A DNA stretch of 64,000 nt, from contig WJPL01000003.1 in NCBI GenBank assembly GCA_009649675.1, positions 62,001-126,000 on the forward strand, given 5' to 3'. A model generated the notes under the pieces. That model had not been told where the DNA came from. It searched no databases and saw only the letters and a list, made by a program, of their open reading frames with translations. This document shows, in pieces, positions 8,591 through 17,289 of this stretch (position 1 is its first letter; the number at the start of each line of letters is the position of its first letter). The translations under genes and the position numbers were made by a program. The DNA comes from Alphaproteobacteria bacterium HT1-32. Lineage in GTDB: Bacteria; Pseudomonadota; Alphaproteobacteria; Rhodospirillales; HT1-32.

Positions 8591-10710
8591 GATTTACTCC
8601 CTTTTGAAGATCCGGAAGCAGCAAAGCCCAGAAATACTGCCAGAAACAGAACCCCTGCGCTACTGATCAAAATGCCGGTTCCTGCCATGGCACCGGAATA
8701 GCCGAAGGCACCAATCAGGGCCGCAACAATAAACGGTCCGACAACAGACCCCATGCGCTCAATCAGACGGAAAACACTGAGAACCGTGGTCTGCCCGATT
8801 TCCGCAACTTCCCGGGCGCAGATTTCCGGCACCATGGCAAGTTGCGGAGAAATCGACATGGCATGTCCAAGTCCCAGCATGATCACGCCCGCCAGGACAC
8901 TGATCGTGCTCTGCTGATACAGAATACCGATCAGCCCGAGACCGGAGATTGCTGTTCCCAGTCCGACGAACCAGCGATGGGCGCCCAGTTTGTCGGCCAG
9001 TTTGGCAAAAACCGGTGTCATCAGGATCGTGACAATACCATAGGCCATCAAAACCCTGCCAATTGTCGACTGATTGTCACCAAGCAGCTTGAGATAAAGC
9101 GGGGCCAGATAGAACAGAAAGCCCGTCAGAATGATCTTGCCCGGAATGGCGCCCAGAAGCAGCAATGCCAGAAACCGGGTATTACCAAGCACGGTTATGA
9201 AATCGCCAAACCGCAGTCCTCGTTTAGGCGCCCGGTCGGTTCGGGGCGGCTGGGGGTCGATCAGATTCACAACCAGAATTGCGGCCAGAAGGGCGAGGGC
9301 GGTAGAGACAAAGAAAGTCAGGCGGAAACCGATACGATCAGCCAGGATACCGCCGATAGCCGCGCCGCAGATACCTGCCGCAAACACTCCGCCCATGAAT
9401 ATTGCCATGCCCTGCGCACGGTTTGACGAGTCCGTGTTATCGGCAATGTACCCCTGACAGGCGATATAGATCGTTGCATAGCCAAAGGCACAGAGGCAGC
9501 GCCAGAACAGCAGGTCATAGAGACTGAGCGCAAGCCCGGTTCCGATAAACCCGATGACGGCCGGAACAATACCGATCATGAACACCCGGCGAGGGCCATA
9601 ACGGTCAGCCCAGGAACCGGCAAAGGGTGTGGCGATTGCCACCATCAGCATGAAGACCGAGATTGGCAAACCGATGACCATTTCAGGTGTGAGACCCGGA
9701 ATCGGCGCATACAGCTCCTTCACATAAATCGGGAAGAAGGGACGGGAGAGTTCTTCTGCAAAAATGAAAATGAACAGGGGTGTCCGGATATTGATCAGGC
9801 TGCTTTCCCGCAACTGGCGGCGAGGCCCTTCCGACGAGAAGAACCTGAACCGTTCCTGAACACCGGCAAGGATATCCTCGACCTCTTTTGAAACCACCCG
9901 GTTGCCAATCTTCTGTTGCAGTGAACGGACCTTGTTCAGCAACCCGTCATAGCTCTCGTTGATGCTCCTGATGGTCGCATTGAATGCTTCAAGGAAGCGG
10001 CCGATTTCATCATTCGACCGGTGCAGTACGGCAAGGCTGAAATCGCCTTCTCGCAGCCGGTCGGCGACATTATCCATCAGCCTGATCGGCGTTGTGATGC
10101 TGATGGCGACAATGATCAGCAGAACCTCGAAAGTAACCAGCAGTGAAATCAGCAGGACGACCAGAATGTCATATAAGATTTCGGAAATGGTCTGCCGGAC
10201 AAAGGCCCGTTCTACGCCGACATGCAGGACGCCGATTGTCTTGCCATCGAAGGTGATCGGCAGCGCCGTATTCTGATAATCCTCCAGCTCCGCCCATTTC
10301 AAATGATTTCCATCGATGACCTGCCGGGCAATACCGGGTAGTTCATCTGGCATACTGGAAGAGGATGAAATGGATTTATAGAGTAATCCGCCTTCGGTAC
10401 TGGAGATCGCCAGATAGCGGATTTCAGGGTGAGGGGCCCTGGCATCTCCCAGAAACTGCTCCATGCCAACCATCTGCTGAAACGGCACACCAATCGACAG
10501 GGCCTTTTCGATGAGATCATTGACGGACTGCCCGACGGTGATCGATTTCTGCTCGATTTCAGGCACCAGTTCGCGTTCGAACGCATCAAGTGCCCGCCAG
10601 GATGCGAAGGCGGCAGCGCCTGCCAGAATAATCAGCGTCAGTGCAAACAACCGGATATTGATCCGGCGCGAATAACTGCGGGCAGCACTGCGATCTGCTG
10701 GATGGCTCAT
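8587..10710 (-). CDS. sensor-HAMP-MFS fusion protein
   Basis: 707 residues. A membrane segment at about 19-43, an extracytoplasmic domain of about 135 residues and a second membrane segment at about 176-206 resemble the input half of a chemoreceptor or histidine kinase. A HAMP domain follows (about 200-260, starting TTPIRLMDNVADRLREGDF), then a helical linker. From about residue 305 to 695 comes a major facilitator superfamily transporter with about 12 membrane helices and the signature GSWADRYGPRR between helices 2 and 3. HAMP domains normally pass signals to kinases, cyclases or methyl-accepting domains, so a transporter as output is unusual. The gene overlaps both neighbours by ATGA junctions. 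The frame is continuous across the domain border. Inferred role: an MFS transporter whose activity is gated by an external signal. Confidence 0.85.
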   Translation of the reverse strand: MSHPADRSAARSYSRRINIRLFALTLIILAGAAAFASWRALDAFERELVPEIEQKSITVGQSVNDLIEKALSIGVPFQQMVGMEQFLGDARAPHPEIRYLAISSTEGGLLYKSISSSSSMPDELPGIARQVIDGNHLKWAELEDYQNTALPITFDGKTIGVLHVGVERAFVRQTISEILYDILVVLLISLLVTFEVLLIIVAISITTPIRLMDNVADRLREGDFSLAVLHRSNDEIGRFLEAFNATIRSINESYDGLLNKVRSLQQKIGNRVVSKEVEDILAGVQERFRFFSSEGPRRQLRESSLINIRTPLFIFIFAEELSRPFFPIYVKELYAPIPGLTPEMVIGLPISVFMLMVAIATPFAGSWADRYGPRRVFMIGIVPAVIGFIGTGLALSLYDLLFWRCLCAFGYATIYIACQGYIADNTDSSNRAQGMAIFMGGVFAAGICGAAIGGILADRIGFRLTFFVSTALALLAAILVVNLIDPQPPRTDRAPKRGLRFGDFITVLGNTRFLALLLLGAIPGKIILTGFLFYLAPLYLKLLGDNQSTIGRVLMAYGIVTILMTPVFAKLADKLGAHRWFVGLGTAISGLGLIGILYQQSTISVLAGVIMLGLGHAMSISPQLAMVPEICAREVAEIGQTTVLSVFRLIERMGSVVGPFIVAALIGAFGYSGAMAGTGILISSAGVLFLAVFLGFAASGSSKGSKS

Positions 10711-11495
10711 GACGATAAACCTTCTTTACGACCGATCTCGTCAATTGCTTCCGCAGCCCGGTCAATATCCTGCTTTGCGCCCGCAGCATAATCACGGACC
10801 ATCAGCATATGCGTTTCGATTTCTGTTCTGCTGCCGCCATCCGGCGGATCAACGCCACCAGACGCGGCGAGCGTCATCGCCGTCTGCATGCGGCGATAGG
10901 CCGCACTGACATCGCGCAGAAGTAAAAAGACCGCCAGGAAGGCAAGGGTGCCGAAAATTGCCAGTGCCAGCAACGAGGCTTCCCCCAGTTCGAGCAGCAT
11001 CGCATCAACCTTCGCGTCAAAATAGCTCCGCGAATAGGTGACAGAGAGACCACCGACATACTTGTCGAGATTATCGACCAGCGGGACACCAACAACGAAT
11101 TCCGTCTCACCAGCCAGCGACCATGTATCGGTTTCCGCACTGTCGAGGGCGGTCATCCATTCCGCCGGCACCGTCGGTTCTTCTGAACGCGGTGATGAAA
11201 ACAGGCGGTTGCCGGATTCATCATAGACCTGAATGGTGGCAATGAGCGGATTGATTTCCCGTGCATGGTCCAGAATCGGCTGAAGTGTCTCTATATTTCT
11301 GAGCGCCAGCCCCAGGTTCAGACCACCTTCCACCGTGCTTTTCAGGTCAAGCGACACAACCCGCACACGGGAATCGAGCAGTCCCGCCAGCGTTTTCTGA
11401 AATTTGAAATAATTCAGGAAGGTAACCAGCAAAAGAACAAAGGCGACGATGCCGACAATTGTCAGACCGATCTTCGCAGTAAGAGAGACTTTCAT
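10707..11495 (-). CDS. two-segment membrane sensor-like protein with extracytoplasmic domain
   Basis: 262 residues: membrane segment at about 9-29, extracytoplasmic domain to about 165, second membrane segment at about 170-193, then a short cytoplasmic tail of about 65 residues with no kinase, cyclase or methyl-accepting domain. The outer domain has the IQVYDESGNRLFSS and VGGLSVTYSRSYF elements of a single Cache-like sensor. They align in position with the corresponding parts of the sensor half of the following HAMP-MFS protein, which suggests shared ancestry. It is the first gene of the four-gene minus-strand operon, and its stop overlaps the start of the fusion gene. Probable partner of the fusion in ligand sensing; function not established. 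Confidence 0.75.
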   Translation of the reverse strand: MKVSLTAKIGLTIVGIVAFVLLLVTFLNYFKFQKTLAGLLDSRVRVVSLDLKSTVEGGLNLGLALRNIETLQPILDHAREINPLIATIQVYDESGNRLFSSPRSEEPTVPAEWMTALDSAETDTWSLAGETEFVVGVPLVDNLDKYVGGLSVTYSRSYFDAKVDAMLLELGEASLLALAIFGTLAFLAVFLLLRDVSAAYRRMQTAMTLAASGGVDPPDGGSRTEIETHMLMVRDYAAGAKQDIDRAAEAIDEIGRKEGLSS

Positions 11496-11725
11496 GAGAA
11501 CCAGATATGAAATGACACAAACGGAAATACGGAACCTGAACAGCAGTTACCGTGCACTTCGGCATATTGACTCATCAATCCGCACCGCGCCAGCGCAGGC
11601 CGAAAATGCTTCTTTTTTCCAGTTATGCGTCAGACGCAATGCTGCGCTGCGAGACAAACTATTGTGCAGAGCAGCAATTCGTCCCATCTTCCGTTCAACA
11701 GAGACAGTCACTCAGGAGAGATGAA

Positions 11726-12007
11726 ATGACACAGTACAAGAACATGCTGACGGCGGAAGAACACCACCAGATCATGCTGAAGGCACGCCGGATGCAGTCC
11801 CAGACCATCCTCAACGGTCTTGGTTTCGGCATTTCCTGGACCGCTGCCAAGCTGGGCAACCTGCTCGGTCTGCGCACGACGAACCATGAAGTCAGCGACT
11901 TCTCCAGCCATCAGATGCGGGATATTGGCATGAAGCGCTCATGGTCCGACATGGTTGACGCACGTCGCGCCAACATCAATGGCGACCTTGCCCTGTCGGC
12001 TCAGTAA
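11726..12007 (+). CDS. small DUF1127-like protein
   Basis: 93 residues. The C-terminal half carries the DUF1127 signature, here DFSSHQMRDIGMKRSW, a short arginine-rich helical motif found in many small alphaproteobacterial proteins, some of which affect RNA turnover or phosphate and nitrogen physiology. The start at 11726 is chosen because an AGGAGAG Shine-Dalgarno lies six bases upstream. A longer in-frame version starting near 11552 has atypical Cys- and Gln-rich sequence and is rejected. The stop is one base from the stop of the convergent M81 gene. Confidence 0.75.
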   Translation: MTQYKNMLTAEEHHQIMLKARRMQSQTILNGLGFGISWTAAKLGNLLGLRTTNHEVSDFSSHQMRDIGMKRSWSDMVDARRANINGDLALSAQ

Positions 12008-12008
12008 G

Positions 12009-13484
12009 TCAGTCGATATCTAACGGAAATACCGGCCGCCTGACCCTGCGATAGGTCAGTTCCTGATAATTGCGGGAAGTCAGGCCGCCGGCATCTACAG
12101 TCACCACCTTTCCGGCTATCGGCTCATATGCCGCCCGGAAATGGTGGGCTGACTTCACAAGCAGAACCCGATAGCTGGTCGGTTCAATTCCGAGAAACCG
12201 GAAATGCTGCAGGTCATAAACCTGTACCTTGCGGCTGGTAACGACAATATCCACACCGCCAGACCGCAATAATGCCGACGTTCCCAGATTGACGGCAACA
12301 CCCCGATGCATGGGGCCTTCATGGACCAGGTCGCCATCACAGAGCGCCATCACGGTTCCCGAAACTGATATCGGCCCTCCGAATGCGGGATCAATCCGGC
12401 CTCCCAGATCGATTGTAATTTCGGCACCGATACCAGCCTGCTTCATGATGCGGGCCGCCTCAGGATCCACGATCAGTGAGAAGGCGAGACCTTCAGCACC
12501 GGCATCCAGAACAGCCTTCAGCAAACGGGTTGCATCTCCATATCCGCCGCCGCCGGGATTGTCCGAAAACTCGGCAATGACCAGAGGATCTGCATCCTCT
12601 GGATATTCTTTGATTGCAGTGACGACCTCACTGACAGTTTTAAGGTCAATCGACAATTCGTGCCGTCGGTTCCATATCTCACCCGTCATCGTCTGAACGA
12701 TTTCGTGTGCTGACGGACGTTCCCCGTCGACGACCACAAGTGCTGACGGACCGGTCTCCAGCGTATCGGCCCAGGGAAAACCGCCATTTACGCTGACCGA
12801 GAGAATTCCCGGTTCGGCCTCGAAGTTGCGGGCCATCTGCAGTAACTGCCGCATCGGTCCGCCAGGCGTGCGCCCGTGATCCGCACCATCCATCATCTCG
12901 CATTTGCCAAGCAGGATAGAGGGTCTGATTTCTCCATTAAGTGTGCGCTGCAACAAGACAGCGGTTTCCATTCCGACATCATACATATCGACATGAGGGT
13001 AGGTCTTGTAGGAGACCAGAATATCCGCGTGGCGCGCCATGTTGACGGTTACATTTGCGTGCAAATCGAGGGTTGCAGCGACGGGGATATGTGGACCGAC
13101 CCGGTTACGGATCAGTTCAAGCAGATAACCTTCGCCATCTTCATTGACGTCAGAAACCATGGCACCGTGCAACGCCAGCAGGACACCATCAAACGGCCCG
13201 TCACTGAATCCGGCCAGCAGCCGTCGCGCGATATGATTGTACGCGTCCGCCGTCACCGGGCCGGACGGCGTTGCCTGTACGGCTATGGTCGGGACCAGTT
13301 CCCAGTCATAGCGTTCGGCAACATCAATAAAGGCTGCAATTTCGGTATTTGTGCCCCGAAACGCCGGGAAGATATCATCACCCTCGAAATAGCGACGCGC
13401 CCGAAAGGCATCGAGATCAGTCGGAATTCGGGAGAAGGTGTTGGTCTCGTGATTGACCAGTGCGGTCAGGATGCGTTTCTTCAT
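12009..13484 (-). CDS. M81 family metallopeptidase (MlrC-like)
   Basis: 491 residues from the chosen start. It has the MlrC/M81 pattern: NHETNTFS near the N-terminus, LHGAMVSDVNEDGEG, then ATLDLHANVT and YPHVDMYDVG with the Asp and His residues that bind zinc in this family, followed by the MlrC C-terminal domain from about residue 300. MlrC hydrolyses linearised microcystin, but most M81 proteins sit in unrelated catabolic operons with unknown substrates. The start at 13484 is preferred over an upstream ATG at 13532 because the protein then begins MKKRILTALVNHET, as family members do, with GAGG just upstream. It overlaps the GntR gene by 68 bases and is probably the last gene of that operon. 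Confidence 0.85.
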   Translation of the reverse strand: MKKRILTALVNHETNTFSRIPTDLDAFRARRYFEGDDIFPAFRGTNTEIAAFIDVAERYDWELVPTIAVQATPSGPVTADAYNHIARRLLAGFSDGPFDGVLLALHGAMVSDVNEDGEGYLLELIRNRVGPHIPVAATLDLHANVTVNMARHADILVSYKTYPHVDMYDVGMETAVLLQRTLNGEIRPSILLGKCEMMDGADHGRTPGGPMRQLLQMARNFEAEPGILSVSVNGGFPWADTLETGPSALVVVDGERPSAHEIVQTMTGEIWNRRHELSIDLKTVSEVVTAIKEYPEDADPLVIAEFSDNPGGGGYGDATRLLKAVLDAGAEGLAFSLIVDPEAARIMKQAGIGAEITIDLGGRIDPAFGGPISVSGTVMALCDGDLVHEGPMHRGVAVNLGTSALLRSGGVDIVVTSRKVQVYDLQHFRFLGIEPTSYRVLLVKSAHHFRAAYEPIAGKVVTVDAGGLTSRNYQELTYRRVRRPVFPLDID

Positions 13485-14175
13485 CGCCTCGTTTCCTGCT
13501 TCGTGGCTTGCGCGCACCCAGGGCTTCCTCAATGACGTGAAGTTTCTTCAGCAGGTGGCGCCTCAGCAATCGACCCAGCTTGCGACCTTCACCTGCAGCG
13601 AGCAAGTCAATCATCTCCAGATGATCATCGATGTTCCTCGACCAGCCGGAAGGGGAGGTGTTCAGCAGATAGCGTGCCCGTAAAATCCGGGCATTCAGCA
13701 CCCGGTGCTGGTCACGCAGGACCGTGTTATCCGCAATTTCGAGAAGCCGTTCGTGAATACGCTGGTTTAGGCGAAAATAATCCGGCAACTCTCCCTTTTC
13801 ATAACAGCCGGTCATGGCCGTCGTCAGATTGCGCAATCCCTCAATATCAGCGGCCATTGCATTGCGGGTTGCCAGTTCCCCGGCCAGAGCTTCGAGCGCC
13901 CCCATAACCTGAAAGGCATCACGAATTTCATCCGGCCCGAGGTCAGTGACAGTTGCGCCCCGGTTAGGCTGGAGTTCGACCAGTCCTTCATTGGCCAGCA
14001 CCTTCAGAGCTTCACGGAGGGGTGTACGGGATATCCCGAAATCGGCACAGAGCTGACGTTCCGGCACCTTCTCGCCGGGTGGCAAAACACCTTCAACGAT
14101 CATATCGCGGATACGGTCCGCCGCCTCGTCATGCAACGACGGTCGCTGTATCGGCGTGGCGGACATCTGCGTCAC
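13417..14175 (-). CDS. GntR family transcriptional regulator, FCD subfamily
   Basis: 252 residues. An N-terminal winged helix-turn-helix (about 12-75, with GEKVPERQLCADFGISRTPLREAL typical of GntR) is followed by an all-helical FCD ligand-binding domain (about 85-215) with the expected Asp/His positions (FRLNQRIHERLLEIADN and later DDHLEMIDLL). FCD regulators often sense organic acids and control neighbouring genes. Here the gene lies between the dehydrogenase, whose stop overlaps its ATG, and the M81 gene. The likely targets are this operon and the divergent aminotransferase gene. Two similar palindromes near 17127 and 17260 are candidate operators. The tail of about 30 residues is basic and unusual. 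Confidence 0.9.
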   Translation of the reverse strand: MTQMSATPIQRPSLHDEAADRIRDMIVEGVLPPGEKVPERQLCADFGISRTPLREALKVLANEGLVELQPNRGATVTDLGPDEIRDAFQVMGALEALAGELATRNAMAADIEGLRNLTTAMTGCYEKGELPDYFRLNQRIHERLLEIADNTVLRDQHRVLNARILRARYLLNTSPSGWSRNIDDHLEMIDLLAAGEGRKLGRLLRRHLLKKLHVIEEALGARKPRSRKRGDEETHPDRTGQSRDQHLLPNSD

Positions 14176-17090
14176 TGGCGCAGCGCCTGTTCAAGGACAC
14201 GGGCAACATGAACAGCCTCACGTTCTGTCCCGTCAGCCACCTGATGCCGGCAACTCGTGCCATCAGCCACAATCAGGGTGTCCGCCTCTGCTGCACGGAC
14301 TTTCGGCAGCAGGTCCAGTTCACCCATCTTCATGGAGACATCGTAATGTTCGGCCTCATAGCCGAAATTACCGGCCATACCGCAGCAGGAAGACTGAATC
14401 AGTTCATGTTCCAGTTCCGGGACCATACCGAGTGCTTTCTGAACATCACTCATCGCACCAAAGGCTTTCTGATGGCAGTGACCGTGGAGCAAAGCCTGTT
14501 TCGCGGCAATTGGCTGCAGATCAAGGCTGATTTTTCCGGCTTCGGTCTGCTCGACGATGAAGGCTTCGAACAGTTTTGAGGCTTCCGCCAGTCGACCGGT
14601 CTCATCACCCGGCAGCATTGAGCGGAATTCATCGCGCAGGGTGAACAGGCAGGATGGCTCCAGACCGACAACCGTCGCCCCCTGTTCAACCAGCGGCAGC
14701 AAGGCATCAATGGTGCGCCGGGCCTCGGCCTTCGCTTCATCAACCAGACCGGCAGACAGGAAGGTACGGCCGCAACATAGCGGACGGCCATCACTTTTCG
14801 GGGTCACCAGATTGACATCAGCGGCTTTAAGAACCTTCTCCGCTGCCCGTGCGTTCTCCGGCTCAAACCAGGTATTGAAGCAGTCCGAAAACAATACAGC
14901 TGTCGGGCCGGATCCTGCTTTCGCCGTCGCGCCCTCATAGGGCCGGGGGCTCCATTGCGGCAGTCGGCGTCGGGCACTGAGGCCCGCAACTTTTTCACTC
15001 AGCGCCGCAAGCCCCGGTATCTTGTCCCGGAGGTTAAGCAACCAGCCCACTTTCGCGGCACCCCGTGCATAACGGGGCAGCCAGGCCACAAGCCGGTCGC
15101 GGAAGGTAAGGCCGTGACGTGATTTGTAGGCGTGCAGGAACTCGATTTTCATCTTCGCCATATCGACGCCGGTCGGGCATTCCCGCTTGCAACCCTTGCA
15201 GCCGACGCATAGCTCCATCGTCGATTTCATGTCGTCCGATGTGAAGGCATCAGGACCAAGCTGACCGGTAATCGCCAGCCGCAGTGAATTAGCCCGTCCG
15301 CGCGTGACATGCCGTTCGTCATCCGTGGCCCGGAAAGACGGACACATCACGCCGGGGTTGGATTTCCGGCAGGTACCGTTGTTGTTGCACATCTCCACAG
15401 CTGACGAGAATCCACCCCATTCAGCCCAGTCCAGCACAGTGTCCAGGGGCAGGGGGGCATAACCCGGCTTGTAGCGGTGCAGATTACGGTCATCCATCTT
15501 TTCCGGACGAACGATCTTCCCCGGATTGAACAGGCCATCAGGGTCAAAGGTATCTTTAACCTCTTCAAAGGCACGGGCAATGCGACTGCCAAACATCGGT
15601 TCATGAAACTCGCTGCGAACCAGGCCGTCACCATGTTCTCCGGAATGCGAGCCTTTATATTCACGAACAATGGCAAAAGCCTCTTCCGCTACGGCGCGCA
15701 TCTTCTTCGCGCCTTCATCGGTTTTCATGTTCAGAATCGGCCGGACGTGAAGGGTGCCGACAGAGGCGTGGGCATACCAGGTGCCCTCGGTGCCATGACG
15801 GCGAAACAACTGATTCAGCCGATCCGTATATTCGGCGAGGTCTTCCAGCGGAACGGCGCAATCCTCAATGAACGAGACCGGTTTTCCGTCCCCCTTCATG
15901 GACATCACAATATTCAGGCCCGCTGCCCGGACACTCCAGATTTCCTGCTGGAAAGACGGGTCTTCCGCCCGCACCACAGCATTCGGAAAGCCGTGATCTG
16001 CCATCAGTTCTTCAAGCTGGTCCAGCTTCGCCAGCTGCTCGTTCCGGTCATCACCGGCAAATTCCACCAGCAGCAGTGAATCCGGCTCGCCCTGAATACA
16101 ACGGTCCAAAACCGGGCGGAATTCCGCATTCTGCCGCCCCAGTTCGATAATCGTCCGGTCAACCAGTTCAACAGCTGACGGTCCGAGCTTTACAATATGC
16201 TGGGTGGTATCCATCGCAGAAAAGAAAGTCGGGAAATGACAGACGCCGAGCGCCTTCTGTGCGGGGATTTCCTGCAGGTCGAGCTCAATTTCCGAGAAAA
16301 ATCCGAGTGTGCCTTCCGATCCGACCAGCAGATGCGCCATGTTGTGACCGCGCGGGTCAATGCTGTCGATATTGTACCCGCCGACGCGACGCAGCAGCTT
16401 CGGAAATTTATCGGCGATCTCCGTCGCTTCACGGGCGTGCAGACGACGCATTTTCATCAGGATATCGAGATAGCGGGAATCCTCAGAAATGCCTTCCAGA
16501 TTTCCCGGAATGTCGCCAAAGGTGTGACGGGTTCCATCAGCCAGAATCGCATCAATCTCCCGGACATTATGGACCATGTTTCCATAGCGGATCGAGCGTG
16601 ACCCGCAGGAGTTGTTTCCGGTCATTCCACCGATTGTCGCCCGGTTGGCCGGCGATACATCCACCGGATAAAAAAGGCCATGCGGTTTCAGCCAGGCATT
16701 CAGATGGTTCAGCACGATACCCGGCTGAACCCGGACCCGCCGTCGTTCCTTGTCGAAGGAGACAACACCGCGAAGGTATTTGCTGGTATCAATAACCAGT
16801 GCTTCCCCGACCGTCTGACCACATTGCGAGGTCCCGGCACCCCGCGGCAGAATGGGAATGCCCTGTTCGCGGCCGATGGTAATCGCCGCTTCAATGTCCG
16901 TGACAGAGCGGGGGACAATAACGCCGATCGGTTCAATCTGATAGATGGAAGCGTCGGTGCTGTAGCGACCGCGAGAGAATCCGTCGAACAGAACTTCCGC
17001 ATTGGTTTCACGGCGCAACCGGTCGGACAGGGCGCTGTCACCCGGTCGGGCGCCACTGGTTCCCGGCTTGATACGTGTCTGAACAGTCAT
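14172..17090 (-). CDS. FAD-linked 2-hydroxyacid dehydrogenase with fused iron-sulfur subunit (YdiJ-like)
   Basis: 972 residues from the chosen start. The N-terminal half is a FAD_binding_4 domain (PRGAGTSQCGQTVG contacts the FAD) plus FAD-oxidase C-terminal domain. After about residue 560 come a cysteine-rich 4Fe-4S region (CVGCKGCKRECPTG) and two CCG domains (ending in CCGRTF and SSCCGMAGNFGYE). This is the fusion seen in YdiJ-type D-2-hydroxyglutarate dehydrogenases and large D-lactate dehydrogenases, which pass electrons to the respiratory chain. The substrate cannot be fixed; glycolate, glycerate, D-lactate or D-2-hydroxyglutarate are options. The ATG at 17090 has AGGAG seven bases upstream, better than the in-frame ATG at 17114. 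It heads the operon with GntR and M81 genes and is divergent from the aminotransferase. Confidence 0.9.
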   Translation of the reverse strand: MTVQTRIKPGTSGARPGDSALSDRLRRETNAEVLFDGFSRGRYSTDASIYQIEPIGVIVPRSVTDIEAAITIGREQGIPILPRGAGTSQCGQTVGEALVIDTSKYLRGVVSFDKERRRVRVQPGIVLNHLNAWLKPHGLFYPVDVSPANRATIGGMTGNNSCGSRSIRYGNMVHNVREIDAILADGTRHTFGDIPGNLEGISEDSRYLDILMKMRRLHAREATEIADKFPKLLRRVGGYNIDSIDPRGHNMAHLLVGSEGTLGFFSEIELDLQEIPAQKALGVCHFPTFFSAMDTTQHIVKLGPSAVELVDRTIIELGRQNAEFRPVLDRCIQGEPDSLLLVEFAGDDRNEQLAKLDQLEELMADHGFPNAVVRAEDPSFQQEIWSVRAAGLNIVMSMKGDGKPVSFIEDCAVPLEDLAEYTDRLNQLFRRHGTEGTWYAHASVGTLHVRPILNMKTDEGAKKMRAVAEEAFAIVREYKGSHSGEHGDGLVRSEFHEPMFGSRIARAFEEVKDTFDPDGLFNPGKIVRPEKMDDRNLHRYKPGYAPLPLDTVLDWAEWGGFSSAVEMCNNNGTCRKSNPGVMCPSFRATDDERHVTRGRANSLRLAITGQLGPDAFTSDDMKSTMELCVGCKGCKRECPTGVDMAKMKIEFLHAYKSRHGLTFRDRLVAWLPRYARGAAKVGWLLNLRDKIPGLAALSEKVAGLSARRRLPQWSPRPYEGATAKAGSGPTAVLFSDCFNTWFEPENARAAEKVLKAADVNLVTPKSDGRPLCCGRTFLSAGLVDEAKAEARRTIDALLPLVEQGATVVGLEPSCLFTLRDEFRSMLPGDETGRLAEASKLFEAFIVEQTEAGKISLDLQPIAAKQALLHGHCHQKAFGAMSDVQKALGMVPELEHELIQSSCCGMAGNFGYEAEHYDVSMKMGELDLLPKVRAAEADTLIVADGTSCRHQVADGTEREAVHVARVLEQALRQ

Positions 17091-17120
17091 CCTGTCGCTC
17101 CTGAAATTTTCCAAAATTTA

Positions 17121-17133
17121 GCACATAATGCGC
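17121..17133. promoter_or_regulatory. candidate GntR operator 1
   Basis: GCACATAATGCGC is an odd-centred near-palindrome (five of six arm positions pair) about 31 bases upstream of the dehydrogenase start. It shares the core CATAATGC with the site near 17260. Proposed from symmetry and position only. Confidence 0.35.
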
Positions 17134-17253
17134 ATATCGCAAAACATTGTTGCATCAGAAAGCATCCAGATAAGACCAGTATTTATTATATATTTCAGTT
17201 GGTTGTTCAGAGTATATCAGATTTTTAAAAAACATTGCCGCAATCATAAATGA

Positions 17254-17266
17254 ATGCATAATGCAC
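17254..17266. promoter_or_regulatory. candidate GntR operator 2
   Basis: ATGCATAATGCAC contains the perfect odd-centred palindrome TGCAT-A-ATGCA, 24 bases upstream of the aminotransferase start. With the site near 17127 it brackets the divergent promoter region. The neighbouring FCD-GntR regulator is the obvious candidate protein. Confidence 0.35.
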
Positions 17267-17289
17267 TTTAATGATAACGGAGGACCACC

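Noticed and set aside
13484-13532. Upstream ATG for the M81 gene
   Set aside because: It adds 16 residues not seen at the start of this family, and the downstream ATG has a better ribosome site and the conserved start.
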